Positions 50,601-61,900 of a stretch of DNA of 64,000 nucleotides are shown piece by piece. The notes beneath the pieces were generated by a model. That model was not told where the DNA came from and made no database searches. It was given only the letters and a program-made list of their open reading frames with translations. Numbering within the stretch: position 1 is the stretch's first letter; each line of letters opens with the position of its first letter. Source of the stretch: Owenia fusiformis (lineage: Eukaryota; Annelida; Polychaeta; Sabellida; Oweniidae); NCBI GenBank assembly GCA_903813345.2, contig CAIIXF020000005.1, positions 28,399,375 through 28,463,374 of the forward strand. Reading direction: 5' to 3'. The position numbers were made by a program, and so were the translations under genes.

Positions 50601-53600
50601 CTAAAGAAGGACATAGTTTGTGGATGATTTGAATTCATGAGATTAATGTTAAAGTCCCCCATCAATATACATTCTTTCTTTTCAGAATTTACCATTTGAA
50701 GGAAAATGTCTAAAGATTCATTAAAACTAGTCATATCTTTATCTGGTGGACGGTATACAATAGATACTATGATGTTTTTACCATTTCTGTTAATGAGTTC
50801 AATAACTAGATTTTCACAATCATCAAATTTTATAGACATGTCATTCCTTACTATATACTCATACTTTTTGGCCACAAATATTCCGATACCTCCGCCACGT
50901 TTTTTACCATGCTTATTAATTTTACGAGATAGAAACTCAGATTCATATCCTTCTATATTGTATAATTTTTCAGTAGATTGTGTTAACCATGTTTCTGTGA
51001 ATCCAATAAGGTCGAAATTATGGTCAATAATTGAATTGACTGTTAAAAATTGACTGTTAAAGTTCTGTGTCATACTTCTTATATTAAGATTGAGCACTGA
51101 AAATTGATTTGAATTTTTTGATTTTATTTTGGCATTTAATTGTTCTGGATCTAAATATTTGCAGCCGTTTATAAGTCGTTGAGTTTCTATGTCTGATGTT
51201 TCATAATCAAGATCATTTTTGTTTTTGATGAATGGATTAAATAAAAGATCTTCATAGTCATCTCTATTTAAGACAATGGATTCAAGTTCTGTACTGTTGT
51301 AATGCTGAAAAGGGAGCTGAGCCCATAAGGAATCATTGTTCATATCACTCATACAAATATAGTATGAGAGGCATATATCCTGCAAAGATAAAAAGATAGA
51401 AAGAATAACAGCAAACAAAAGTGAAAAAAAGAACACACAATAACATTGAGCTTGGGTGTGTGCCCTTGGATTTATATAATAAATTTATGGTATAATTAAA
51501 ATCAAAACGAATTAGGACTTTTTAGTGCACATATTGTTTTTTAACCCCTACCCCCCCCCCCCCCCCAGGTAATCCCTTAAAATGTTGAGATACACTTGAG
51601 ACGACTGCCAGGCTACCGCGTTGACATCGCCCCTGTTTACCAATAGTAAACCAGTAATATAATTTAAGATTTAATTACCTATATATAATTTGTCATAGAC
51701 CTATTGTTAAAATACAAGAATTAAAACATTTTTAAAAAATTTTATATCTGAGGGTCAGGGGTCAGAAAAAAAACAGTGTACATACAAAGAATAAGTGCCA
51801 ATTAGGCAATGTGTGAAAAATCAAGTTGTATGCGAGATCACCATATAAATTCTTTGTGGAAAACACAGTGACCTGTAATAAGTGGTCTCCATATAAACTT
51901 TATATGTTAGCACAATAACCAGTCATAAGTGGTCACCCGAGTAGGATGGCCTATAAGGTTCATTTTTGGATTAGTCACTACTAGAATTTATATATCCAAA
52001 TTGTGTCAATGTTTCTTCGACCAATGTTTTCACTGTATTCCATTTTGAATTGTCAAACTTGTGTCCATCATCCCATTTTGTAACGATAACGAGGAGGTTT
52101 TTAAGTTCATGTGCCGAAATAACTTGTCTGATTGTGCGAGCTATCCCCATTTCACCATCATCATCAAAATCAATGCGTGTGTTACCATTGCGCTCAATAT
52201 TGTATGCCCAGCTATTATGGTCAGCTTTAGCTACGAGATGGTCCGAAAATGTTTGCAGAAGGGCGGGTTTAACCATATGAGGGGATTCAATCTTGGAAAT
52301 GTGCACCTGGTAACGACTCTTGCTTTTAGCTGCTATTAGTGGACTATGGTTAAGTTTGATTTTGGAGGCCTCATCTGCATTGTTTATGTCCTGTGCTGGG
52401 TATTTTTGCGGAAATATCTTGGTGTTATTTACAGTGAGTTCATCCTTGGTCAGCGTACATCTGGCAGTTTGATCTTTTTTCTTAATTTCCTGTTGAAGTT
52501 CATATGCGTATCGTCGTCTTTCTTGCATAGGTTTTGGGAGTTGTTCCGTTATGTAGATTTTGCTTCCTTTTAACTTTGGAGCTTTTTTGAGGATCAGTTC
52601 TTTGTGGTTGTATGGATTGAAGTTTGCAATGATTGGTCTTGGGAATTGTTCAAAATTATCTCGAGGAGGGTTATTTCGATGACATCTTTCAATTCCCATT
52701 GGTTCAGTGATTCCTAGTTTTTCTTTGAGGAAGTTGTTCAATACCTCCTTAGTTGGGTCACTGTTTTCATATTTATCTGTTTCAGGCACGTTGTAAAACA
52801 TCAAGTTATTTCTCATTGATCGCCATTGAAGGTCCACAACTGTTGTTTCAAGGTCGCATTGTTTTTTCTCAATTCTCTCATGTCTACCCTCACTGAGCAT
52901 TAGTTTTTGTTTCAAAAGGTCATTTTCTGTTTGCAAGGATTCAATTTCTGAGGTTTGATCATTATAGGCTTGTTCAAGGTCAAGTATTTTTGATTCCTGG
53001 GATTTTACTGTTTGTTCCAATATAAGTATACGGTTTTCAATATTTTTATGAGCTGCATCATCAGTTATTATTGTCTGTTTTGTAATTTGCTGTAACCCAC
53101 TTGAACTCGACAGGTCTTTAGATGCTTTTCGTTTTTTTATTTCTGCATCCTGTTCTTGGTTTGGAAAATTGTCTATACATGTATTTGTTGTTTGTTGGGA
53201 GGCTGTTGGTGTTGACTTAACATCAGTTTTTGCTGCTTTAGGGGTACTTGACTTTCTTCGCGATCGAGTCATTGTGATTAATTTTTAGTCCCTCATGGGC
53301 CACTGTACTTCCTTTGTGAGAAAATGTTTATGTGCTAACATTTTCATCACCCAAAGTTCATTGCACAAATATCACTTAAATATTCATAATTAGATAAATG
53401 TTTTAATCTACTCTCAAAACCCTATTAATGCAGTTGGTAGTACAGGTACAAGTTTATAAATGTTGAGTCATTGAATCTTGGTTGGCAAATTACAAAATTA
53501 GGTTTACTTTCAGTGCTGTAGGGAGAGGGATTATATAGTGGCTATGATCCAGCTTAAAAATATTACACCAGCCTTTAAACATCTTAGCATTACGTCGTAT

Positions 53601-56531
53601 GAGAATAATAATGTCCCAAGTGCCATTTTTGAAAAAATTAAGATTTTCACAGATTTCCACTATTAAAATCATCCTCTTTCTTCCTGTGATATTCCCTTAC
53701 CTTTATCTACTCTCAAAACCCTACTTTTTAGTGTCAAATTGTCCTAACTCCATAAAAAAATTCAAAAATATAATTTAACTTTGTTCTATGTATCATTTTA
53801 ACCAATCAAATTGTTTGAATTACACCATTTGACTAAGAATTATTATATTTACAATTTTAAACTGAGATTTGAATTTATTTTTGAAAAAAACGAATAGAGA
53901 AAGTTGGGCCCGTTGAAAATACATTCAGCAAATTGGACATAGCTCAGCTTTGATCTTTCGATGTTATGAAAAACTTTGAATTGAATTGTCCTATTTCCAT
54001 TTTTAATATGCTCAAAAATTGTTTTAGAAAATCGTAAAATTCATGAATTTTTTAGTGTATATACACCAATTTTGATAAAAAGAATGTAAAAATTTCACAA
54101 ATGACAGATAAATAGTAGTGAAGTTACAGATGCCTAAAATTTCAAAAATTGATTTCTCAGTTTCACAAAAATGTGAGTTGGGACATATTTATTCTCATAG
54201 GACTTAAAGTGATTTCAAAGCAAATTAGCAAATTTCAGCATTTTTTGCAAGATTTGAGTAATGTTTACCAAAAGAGCAATTCAGAATGGTGTAAACAATT
54301 TGAACTGTAACTTGAACAAAATAAATTTTTAACAGAAACTGGACAGGAAAAATGCTCATTCAATGGCCACTCTTAGAGTTTACCTGTGGCATGGTTCAAG
54401 TCAATTCGGAAGATTTAAAGATTTATCATATATATATTTATAGATCCCAGATCCATACTAGTGCTGCGTGTAGTGCTAGTAAGTTTAAGCGGGCCATGCG
54501 TCCAAATGTAGATACGTCCTTAGGGATGGGCCGCACTCGCTATGACAAGGTTGTGGAATCTATGGACAAGTACACGGTGAGACCATTGAAGATGCATAAT
54601 GGAGCAGGCAGGGGCCCAGATGGTAAGAAATAAAAAGATTGCATTATACCATAAACACATAACATTGTCTAGCTACAACCCTTTGTGCCCCCCCCCCCCA
54701 CTATATACCTCCCCAGAGAGAAGTTTTCAAACCTGTGTTGTCAATTAGAGGGAGGGGGGTCACAGGGGCTTATAGCTGGACTATATGTATATACATTTCA
54801 TTGGTGTTTTTACAGGGGAAAATATGGTGTCCATTTTTAAACCTCTTGAGAATCAAATAAAATGTATTCACTGTATACCTGTTGTTGAAAAATGGGGCTC
54901 AATTTAAATTGAGCTTCCATTTTAGAAAATCACCAACAGCCATGTGACCATAGTTCACTGATAGATCCAATCCATACAATGATTTCTCTTTATTCTAGGT
55001 CGAATCTGGACACATGGAATTGGAGGTGGAGCTAAGAGAAATTTCCGCATGGTTGATTTTGTTCGTAAAGGAATAAATGAAACTGAGCCATTGGTTGAGA
55101 AGGTTGACACCATTATTTATGATCCAAACAGGAGTGCAATCTTAGCTCTTGTTGCAAGTGGAACTCATAAACGTTACATCATAGCTACAGAGAATATGAA
55201 GAAAGGAGATATCATAAAAAGTTCTAGCCATATACCCAGGATGGCAGGTATGAGCTTCACCAATATTCCAGTAATATCTTATATACATAGAGGTTATTTA
55301 CTTGGAGGGATTCAATATGGGTTTTATTGCATGGGAGAATATTTCCCCCTGGCCCTCAGGAAATATCAAATTGTCACAAGGAATAGACCCATTTTTAATA
55401 CCCATCAGTAGATTAGCTTTTTATCCCATGATATTCTTGACTCTCTTCATAAAAGCAAAATCCATATTGGGTTTTTGTATGAAACACAACCAGACTCTAC
55501 AATATACGAATTAACTTTATAACATTTTAAAATATGAAAATTTTGTTTAACCTAAATACATTTGACATCAACATAAAAAAATTCAACAATATGTTTAGAT
55601 GTTCATCACAGGACATTCGCTTATTGCTCAGATTTCTTGCTTTGTTTGGCAAAAACTCCCGGGAAGTGAATACCATTTTCGTGAGCGGGATTGGGAGGTG
55701 AATACGGTTTTTGAGAGCAAAATTGGGTGGGACCATACGATTTTTTCAATATCGAAAATATTCCCGAATGTTATTTACTGGGAAGTAGAAATATCATGGG
55801 GTGAATTGTAAAACCCTTGATGTCAACAGTTTCTGGAGGGAAAGTCAATTTTAAATTGATAACCTATGTTGTGTTATAAGACATGACTGTAATGTTGATG
55901 TGAAAGTACACCCTGACCTGTAGCTCAATGGTATAGTACTTCCCTGAGTGAGGGCTCATGGACTCAATCCCCAATGGAGTTGACCAACTTTTTCGCATCA
56001 GCCCTCAGCAATCTGTGTTATCAATAACTAATATACTAGTAGTATACATAAATCTCCCTCAGGATAAACCCCATATCCAAAACCTCCCATTTTATAACCT
56101 TCTTATGTCTTTTATTTGCAGTGAAACCAAGAGAAGGAGACTCCCACCCACTAGGAGCACTACCTATAAACACAATAGTTTGTTGTATCGAGCTGTTCCC
56201 TGGCCAAGGTGGGATTCTTGCCAGAGCTGGGAATTCATCAGGTCAACTCATTAGAAAAGTTGATGGACGATGTATTATTAAAATACCATCTAAACGAGAA
56301 ATTAACGTTTCTGAACATTGTGTTGCAACAGTTGGCAGAACAATGTTGAAAGAAGGACGTGATGTCATTGGAAAAGCTGGACGGAATCGATGGTTAGGAA
56401 TTAGACCCCAGTCTGGATTGTGGCATAGGAAAACAGGACGCTTTGGGAGAAAACTTCGAGCTCCCCCTGCTATGGTTACATACAATAAGCCTAAACCCCC
56501 TCCCCCAACTATATACCAGTTTTCTTCCTAG
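47698..56531 (+). CDS. MRPL2: Mitochondrial ribosomal protein L2 (uL2m), 4 exons
   Basis: Exons 47698-47795, 54444-54622, 54999-55247 and 56122-56531 join in frame (phases 2, 1, 1) for about 311 residues; human MRPL2 is 305. It reads [16 protein letters not shown] as a basic targeting presequence, then [71 protein letters not shown] and [13 protein letters not shown]. The [16 protein letters not shown] and RWLGIRP stretches belong to the uL2 family near the peptidyl-transferase centre of the mitoribosome large subunit. Intron 1 is 6.6 kb because of an antisense LINE. Confidence 0.97.
48222..51352 (-). pseudogene. LINE ORF2 (endonuclease-reverse transcriptase), broken
   Basis: The likely start is MSDMNND near 51352 rather than the upstream ATG at 51436. 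Endonuclease motifs are [27 protein letters not shown] and [12 protein letters not shown] motifs are [51 protein letters not shown] and [10 protein letters not shown] (catalytic ADD). Two lesions are visible. One is a TGA between QFGF and KNRSTY at about 49420, consistent with a CGA-to-TGA change. The other is a one-base frameshift near 48430, after which the expected C-terminus ([25 protein letters not shown]) continues in the next frame to a stop at 48222. Confidence 0.9.
51971..53272 (-). CDS. LINE ORF1 protein (coiled coil, RRM-like, C-terminal RNA-binding region)
   Basis: An uninterrupted 433-residue frame. A Ser/Lys-rich start ([15 protein letters not shown]) is followed by a long coiled coil ([20 protein letters not shown], about 80-150), an RRM-like [10 protein letters not shown] (about 160) and a basic [20 protein letters not shown] block resembling the L1-type ORF1p C-terminal domain. 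It would form trimers that coat LINE RNA. Confidence 0.85.
   Translation of the reverse strand: MTRSRRKSSTPKAAKTDVKSTPTASQQTTNTCIDNFPNQEQDAEIKKRKASKDLSSSSGLQQITKQTIITDDAAHKNIENRILILEQTVKSQESKILDLEQAYNDQTSEIESLQTENDLLKQKLMLSEGRHERIEKKQCDLETTVVDLQWRSMRNNLMFYNVPETDKYENSDPTKEVLNNFLKEKLGITEPMGIERCHRNNPPRDNFEQFPRPIIANFNPYNHKELILKKAPKLKGSKIYITEQLPKPMQERRRYAYELQQEIKKKDQTARCTLTKDELTVNNTKIFPQKYPAQDINNADEASKIKLNHSPLIAAKSKSRYQVHISKIESPHMVKPALLQTFSDHLVAKADHNSWAYNIERNGNTRIDFDDDGEMGIARTIRQVISAHELKNLLVIVTKWDDGHKFDNSKWNTVKTLVEETLTQFGYINSSSD
55911..55985 (+). repeat. tRNA-like sequence, probable SINE relic
   Basis: TGTAGCTCAATGGTATAG resembles a Pol III box A with D-loop, and GGACTCAATCCCCAATGG resembles box B, at tRNA-like spacing. 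The arms do not fold into a clean cloverleaf. MRPL2 intron 3. Confidence 0.35.
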
Positions 56532-56752
56532 TTTATTGAACATGTGAATAGTAGTTATAAATATCATGTTTTGCCAACATAATAATCTGATTCCTGTATT
56601 CTGTGACTTCTTTTGTGAAAAAGTGCTTCAAAACACATGTTTCTGTTGTCTTTTCAAAAGAGAATAAGGGCTTCATGTATGTCAGAGCCCTGTCTCATGA
56701 ACAGGATTTAGGGAAGTAGTGTGATTGTTTATTGAATTCTGCACATTCTGTT

Positions 56753-56758
56753 AATAAA
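56753..56758 (+). promoter_or_regulatory. AATAAA polyadenylation signal of MRPL2
   Basis: AATAAA about 220 bases past the MRPL2 stop. Confidence 0.6.
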
Positions 56759-58959
56759 TAAGAAGTCAATTAAACAGTCAGTGATTATGAATAATATGCA
56801 TTTAAAATGTGCTCCATTCAGTAAATAATTATGATCTATAACCAACTATAAGAAGTACAGTACAGTAGTCAGTATTCATTTTTTTAGGAAATTCTGTACA
56901 ATATTCTGTTTCCAAATCAGGTTATGATTTCTTGATCTGTTTTAACATTTCAATCTGGAAAAATAAAAACCTAGTAATATTAACTGTATAAATTATGTGT
57001 TTAATCAATGATTATTATCCCACCAAACGAATTTTGTAGGGATATGAAGAAGCTCACCATCCATCTGTTCGTGTGTCTGCCCGTGTGTCAGGGCATTTAT
57101 TTAATTTTGTCAATTTTGCTCAAATGAGACAAATGCTCAAATGCCTGGTTATTATGTCAACACCACAAGTGGGGACATATTGTTATGGTCTCCAAGTCTT
57201 GTGGATGTTTTTTTCTAGTTCAGCATCTGTAACAAATGCATCAAAATGACTAGGGATTTAATAAAATATGTTTTGTTCGGTGGGATTTACTTCTCTGCAG
57301 AGTTGCTGTTTTATAGCTTAAGATTTGGGATCACCAAATATTTTGTCACCCCGACCCTATACCAAAAACTTTTATTCTCATTTTCACCAATTGTACAAAG
57401 TATATAAAGACAAGATGGGTAATATTTTTTTTTTAAATGTCACACTATTTTTTGCTCACTCCATTTTTTGTCTACCTATTTTGCAATTATCTTGAACAGT
57501 GAATGTCTCCTTTTTCATATCTAATGAAATTGAATTTTTCTACTGCTAGCCTATTACTGCATTTGGCACCTTAGAAGAATTGAATTTAGTTCCAAATATG
57601 AGATGAGATCTTCTGTAACTTTTGGCACCTGTAAATAATTATACTAGGGAACATCGTGAAGGTCCATTATGTGAATGCCATATTCAAAAGTATTTTTTAT
57701 GATTTCACCTGAGTTTTATAGGAGCCTGAATGATGGGAGAACTTTGCTTCAAAATATCTTGAAGGAATGATATATAATTATCTTCAAGAATATAATTTAG
57801 ATTATTTTCACACATTAATAAAAGTGGCTCAGTTCATAATTAAAAATAAATTTGTATATCTTGCACCTTCCATTTTGTTTGGTACTAAGGTTTTCTATTG
57901 GTATTCCAATTAAAAAGATTAGTTCTATAGTGAATGAGTTTTACCACATTGAATAAAGACTGAATGGCTTGCAGTCTGATAGCGGTTAATTCATTAGCCG
58001 GCAGTTCAAATTAAAGAATAATAAGGCCAAAAAATTAGGCCAATTAAACTCATTTTCCTTGTTTCATTGAACTTAAGGTAGAAGTTCAATGTCTATTACA
58101 AAATCAGTTCACACATCTCTAATTCCAAAAACGAGAACTGAATAAAATATTGAGAGCAACATTAAATTCAAACATTTTTTCAGAAATAACTAAACGGTCA
58201 ATCTTTCTAATTTTCACATATACATCAGTATATCACATATACATCAGTATATCTTTCAGCTTGATTTTTTCAAGAAAATCTGAATTTTAGAAAAAGTCAG
58301 TCGACATTGAAATTCTACCTTAGAGCTTTTAAAATTATGTTGAACATCTTTATAGATCCTATCGTAATCATATCATTCTTGATTTGAATAACAATGTTTA
58401 GAAAATGATGTCTCCAAAAAAAGGTGTGTCCTTATTATTATCATTTCAAGAATACAATGATGACTTGTGAATGGACTAATTACATAGTACATTAGTATAA
58501 CCCCTAGTTGTTTTTAAGTGCATACAAAATCTATAAAATTAAGTTAGTTACCCTAAAAAGCATCTGAATGACAATCCATGGACTTGAAATCATAAGTCTA
58601 TGAGTAAATGAACATGCAATAGCAAAGCAACTTGGCATACATCTACACAAACCAATCAAAATGTACAGTGTGGGCTAATTTGAACCTTTTTAGCTCACAT
58701 GGTGATCTTTTGCTAACTTTGTTTTTAATCCTTAAGCATTGACCCAGAAATGACCTAGAAATGCTATTCAGTTTATGGCCATATAAGTAAATAAAATGAC
58801 TAATTAGCGAGAAACTTCAAACTTGAGGTCTATTGTACAGTTGATCATACATGAGGAAAGTATACCAGTGAACACAGAGCAAAGAAAATATCTAATACAG
58901 TCTACATAATTTAACAAGTCCCATATCATGTTTATATTGTCATTATTGAGTCGCACTAT
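56759..58959. other. Spacer between MRPL2 and the homeobox gene
   Basis: 2.2 kb holding a Helitron-like derivative at 57013-57316 and otherwise AT-rich sequence with no gene or RNA I can support. Confidence 0.6.
57013..57316 (-). mobile_element. Deletion derivative of the pearl/HINE-type element, reversed
   Basis: On the minus strand it starts AAAACAGCAACTCTGCAGAG..AAATCCCACCGAACAAAACA, the 5' end of the 15872 family, and ends with the ..CTACAAAATTCGTTTGGTGGG-type hairpin. The tandem units and most of the microsatellite are missing. Confidence 0.7.
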
Positions 58960-61900
58960 ATGATGTCAAAGAATCAGCTTTTAGAGGAAGTTCACATTGA
59001 GGTGATGAAAGCAAATGTAAATAAGGAATCTTGCTTTCCATGGAAAGATGCAAAGGGGGACAACCGATTGCTGATGATGGACCCGAAATATAAAAATGTA
59101 CTCAGTCCTTCCCAAAAGCATGGCAGCACGGAGGATATTGACGGTAATATACCAGGTGGACAAGGTCCCCCGTTATTATTTTATAAAGCTGTTGTAGTTC
59201 ACCTTCTTGATAGATTCAAACATTGAGTGGAGTGGGTATGTTTCTTTGTCTGAAGCAAGAACAATGACCTCAATCATACATTTTCATGCAGCTCTGGGAT
59301 TGTTCAGTAACCTTTATTATGTCACCACCAAAAGTGTTGACATATTTTTTTGTCTCTAACTTTTTTGTGACAGCAGTTGGCATCCAGAGGTTGACGTCGG
59401 CATCCAGTTGTCAGCATCTGTATCAAATTCTTACAACTTCCAATAACTTAACAAGCACCATCATGATAAACCATGACATCTCATTTCTTCTCAGCCCTGA
59501 GATGCCATGATATAATGAGCTTGATTTGGCGATCCAGGAGAGCCCAAAATTGAGGATTTTTGGGCTAAAATGTGTGTACCTGTGCCTGTTCCAATATCTG
59601 CTCTTATAAATAAAATGCCTATCATGTAAAGTATTGACATTAAGGTAAATGATTACATAATAACTATCACACTTATTGAAAGTTATAACTCTTCCTATCT
59701 GATGTGCTCAGATCACAGAATAGGCATCATAATATCAGAACATGTTTTAGGTGAAACAGAAAGATGCTATGAGTATCAGAATGAACAAACACTGTTTAGA
59801 CTGACTTCAATTTTTCCAAAATCATCTACAAGTTCTCGGAAGTTCAAATCTGACTTTATATTTGAGATTTGAAAAAATGTAATGTACTGTATATACAGAG
59901 TACGTTGTGAAAGAAAGTTTCTCTTGCATGTTTCAGGGCAACTGGGTGCCACAACACATGTGTCGAATACACCAAAGGCAAACAGGGATCGCATTATGCA
60001 GAAAGCCTACAACCTGAGGAGCTGGACACACATGCCCAAGTCCCCCAGCCATCAACCACCTCCACGAAAAAGACGATGTACCCATGAGCCTATGAAGTCA
60101 TCTAGCAGGACAGTGACATCACAATCTGAATCTTTGTCAATGTCTCAAGTGGTATCACAATCAGGCGCACAATCAATGTCTCAGCTTATGCAAATGTCTC
60201 AACCAGTGGCACATCCATTGTCTCAACCATTGATGCAATATATTGATCGGCCCATACCTCAGTCATTCCCCCAATCAGTCCCACAGACAATGACACAACC
60301 ATTGTCTCAACCCAAGGTACAACCTATGGTTCAACCTATGACACAGTCAATGTCTCAATATATAATCAAACAGAAGATGCAACCATTGTCTCTACCTACA
60401 ATTCAGCCAATGGCTCAACTCATGACACATGTGTCAAATAGCATACAGAAACCAACTGAACAATCTTCACCAAAACCGCGGAAGAAACTTGTTTTCAGTA
60501 AAGAGTCAAGCAAGAAGAAAACAAATGCCAAAGATAACAGAAAGCAAGAACAGGTTTGTAAAATATACAAGTATGAATATATGAGTAATGCTGTTTTCAC
60601 ATTTGCTCTGTTTTTCAGTATTGGTGCCCAGCAGATGAGTATTTTGTTAAAAATTGCATTCAGTTGTGAACAAAATACTCACCAGCTGGGTAACAGTGTT
60701 GAAGATCGGAGCAAATGTGACCATGGCATAGGGTGGTATACCGCAATGGAAAATATTGATATCAACATTTGAAAAAGAGAGAACAGTGGGAAGATATCAA
60801 TATTTTGCCAAGGGATGCAAGCAATATTTACCATGATCATTACAAAGTTGAATGAATTGGTTTATATCCATTATTTATTGAAATCCTTTTACCAAAATTA
60901 ATTAGTGAGACAATGCATGTATTCTATTGTGACATAAAAACTAACGCCATTGAAATGGTTACATTTTTCAGTTTCATCATGGGCTTTCCCATGGTTTCAT
61001 TTAAGGTAATTATGTATGTTCAGAAATTTATTGGCCTCCTAATTGGAGTCTCGTGTTATTTCCAGGTACATATTACTCATTCTGTACATGGTCCACATTT
61101 TTCAGTGTAGTGCAAAGAGTACCTAGATTATTAGTTGAGTGAAAATTTAGAAAAATCTGACCTACTTTATAAAAGTTCAAAAAATGTCACTGAATTTTCT
61201 CAATTTACATAATGAATATAGAATATATATAAACGCTCAACCAATAATCTAGATATATTTGGGCACTATTTATGCAAATCTCAAAGATGTAGTCCGTGTA
61301 TGGAATAAGTTATGTTCACCTGAAAATAACATTGGACTCCAATTAGGAAGTCATTAAAATCTCTGAACATACAGAACGACCCTAACCAATGGGATCAAGT
61401 AACATTTTACAAGGGTAAAAACCCTGACATGTACAAAACAGAAGGAATTTATTGGATTTATGCATTAAGGTTGTGAGACCTCACACAGTAAATTGCATTT
61501 TGATTTGAAAGGTGACAATGAATCCCTAGCTATGTGTGAAAGCTGTATGTGAAAATATTGTATTAAGATATGTTATTTGAATATCCCTTAATACCTGTAG
61601 GCATTGATGCTGTATGAAGGCTTTCTGGAGAACCAAACCCCAACAGAGCCCCAACTGGTCAAGTTATCCAATGCCACTGGATTATCACCAAAGCATATTA
61701 AGGTATTTTTTCACTTTAACTTTGATTGATATCATGTGTGAATATACTTGAAGACAGTTAGTGTATATTTGTACAGATATTGAAGCAAGATATGTATTTG
61801 TAAATGTAAATAAGCTTCTGGTTGAATATGGTCAGATTTTATGAAGATTTTGTACCAGAGTTTCTTACTTTTACTCATCTAAGTTCATTAAGAAATATTT

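Larger units (their letters stand above)
47885..53330 (-). mobile_element. Near-full-length LINE (APE endonuclease + RT), antisense in MRPL2 intron 1
   Basis: About 5.4 kb: ORF1, a 0.6-kb spacer, ORF2, a short 3' UTR and an A-rich tail (minus strand, around 47890-47930). The apurinic-like endonuclease and the RT order place it in the jockey/CR1/L2-like assemblage; the exact clade needs a tree. The antisense orientation keeps its A-rich tail from acting as a polyadenylation signal for MRPL2. The 5' boundary beyond ORF1 is not resolved. Confidence 0.9.

Noticed and set aside
51352-51436. ORF2 start at the upstream ATG with a hydrophobic leader
   Set aside because: A Phe/Leu-rich leader of 28 residues is not expected in a LINE protein. 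The next ATG (MSDMNND) is the more likely start.
55049-55411. MRPL2 exon 3 read as extending to 55411
   Set aside because: The conserved uL2m reading leaves at the GTATGA donor after 55247 and resumes at 56122 in phase. Sequence after the donor has no uL2 similarity.
59882-60772. Homeobox exon 2 read as a single 296-residue ORF
   Set aside because: Upstream codons precede a TTTCAG acceptor, and the homeodomain continues only if the CAG|GTTTGT donor at 60553 is used. The stretch after it has no homeodomain similarity.
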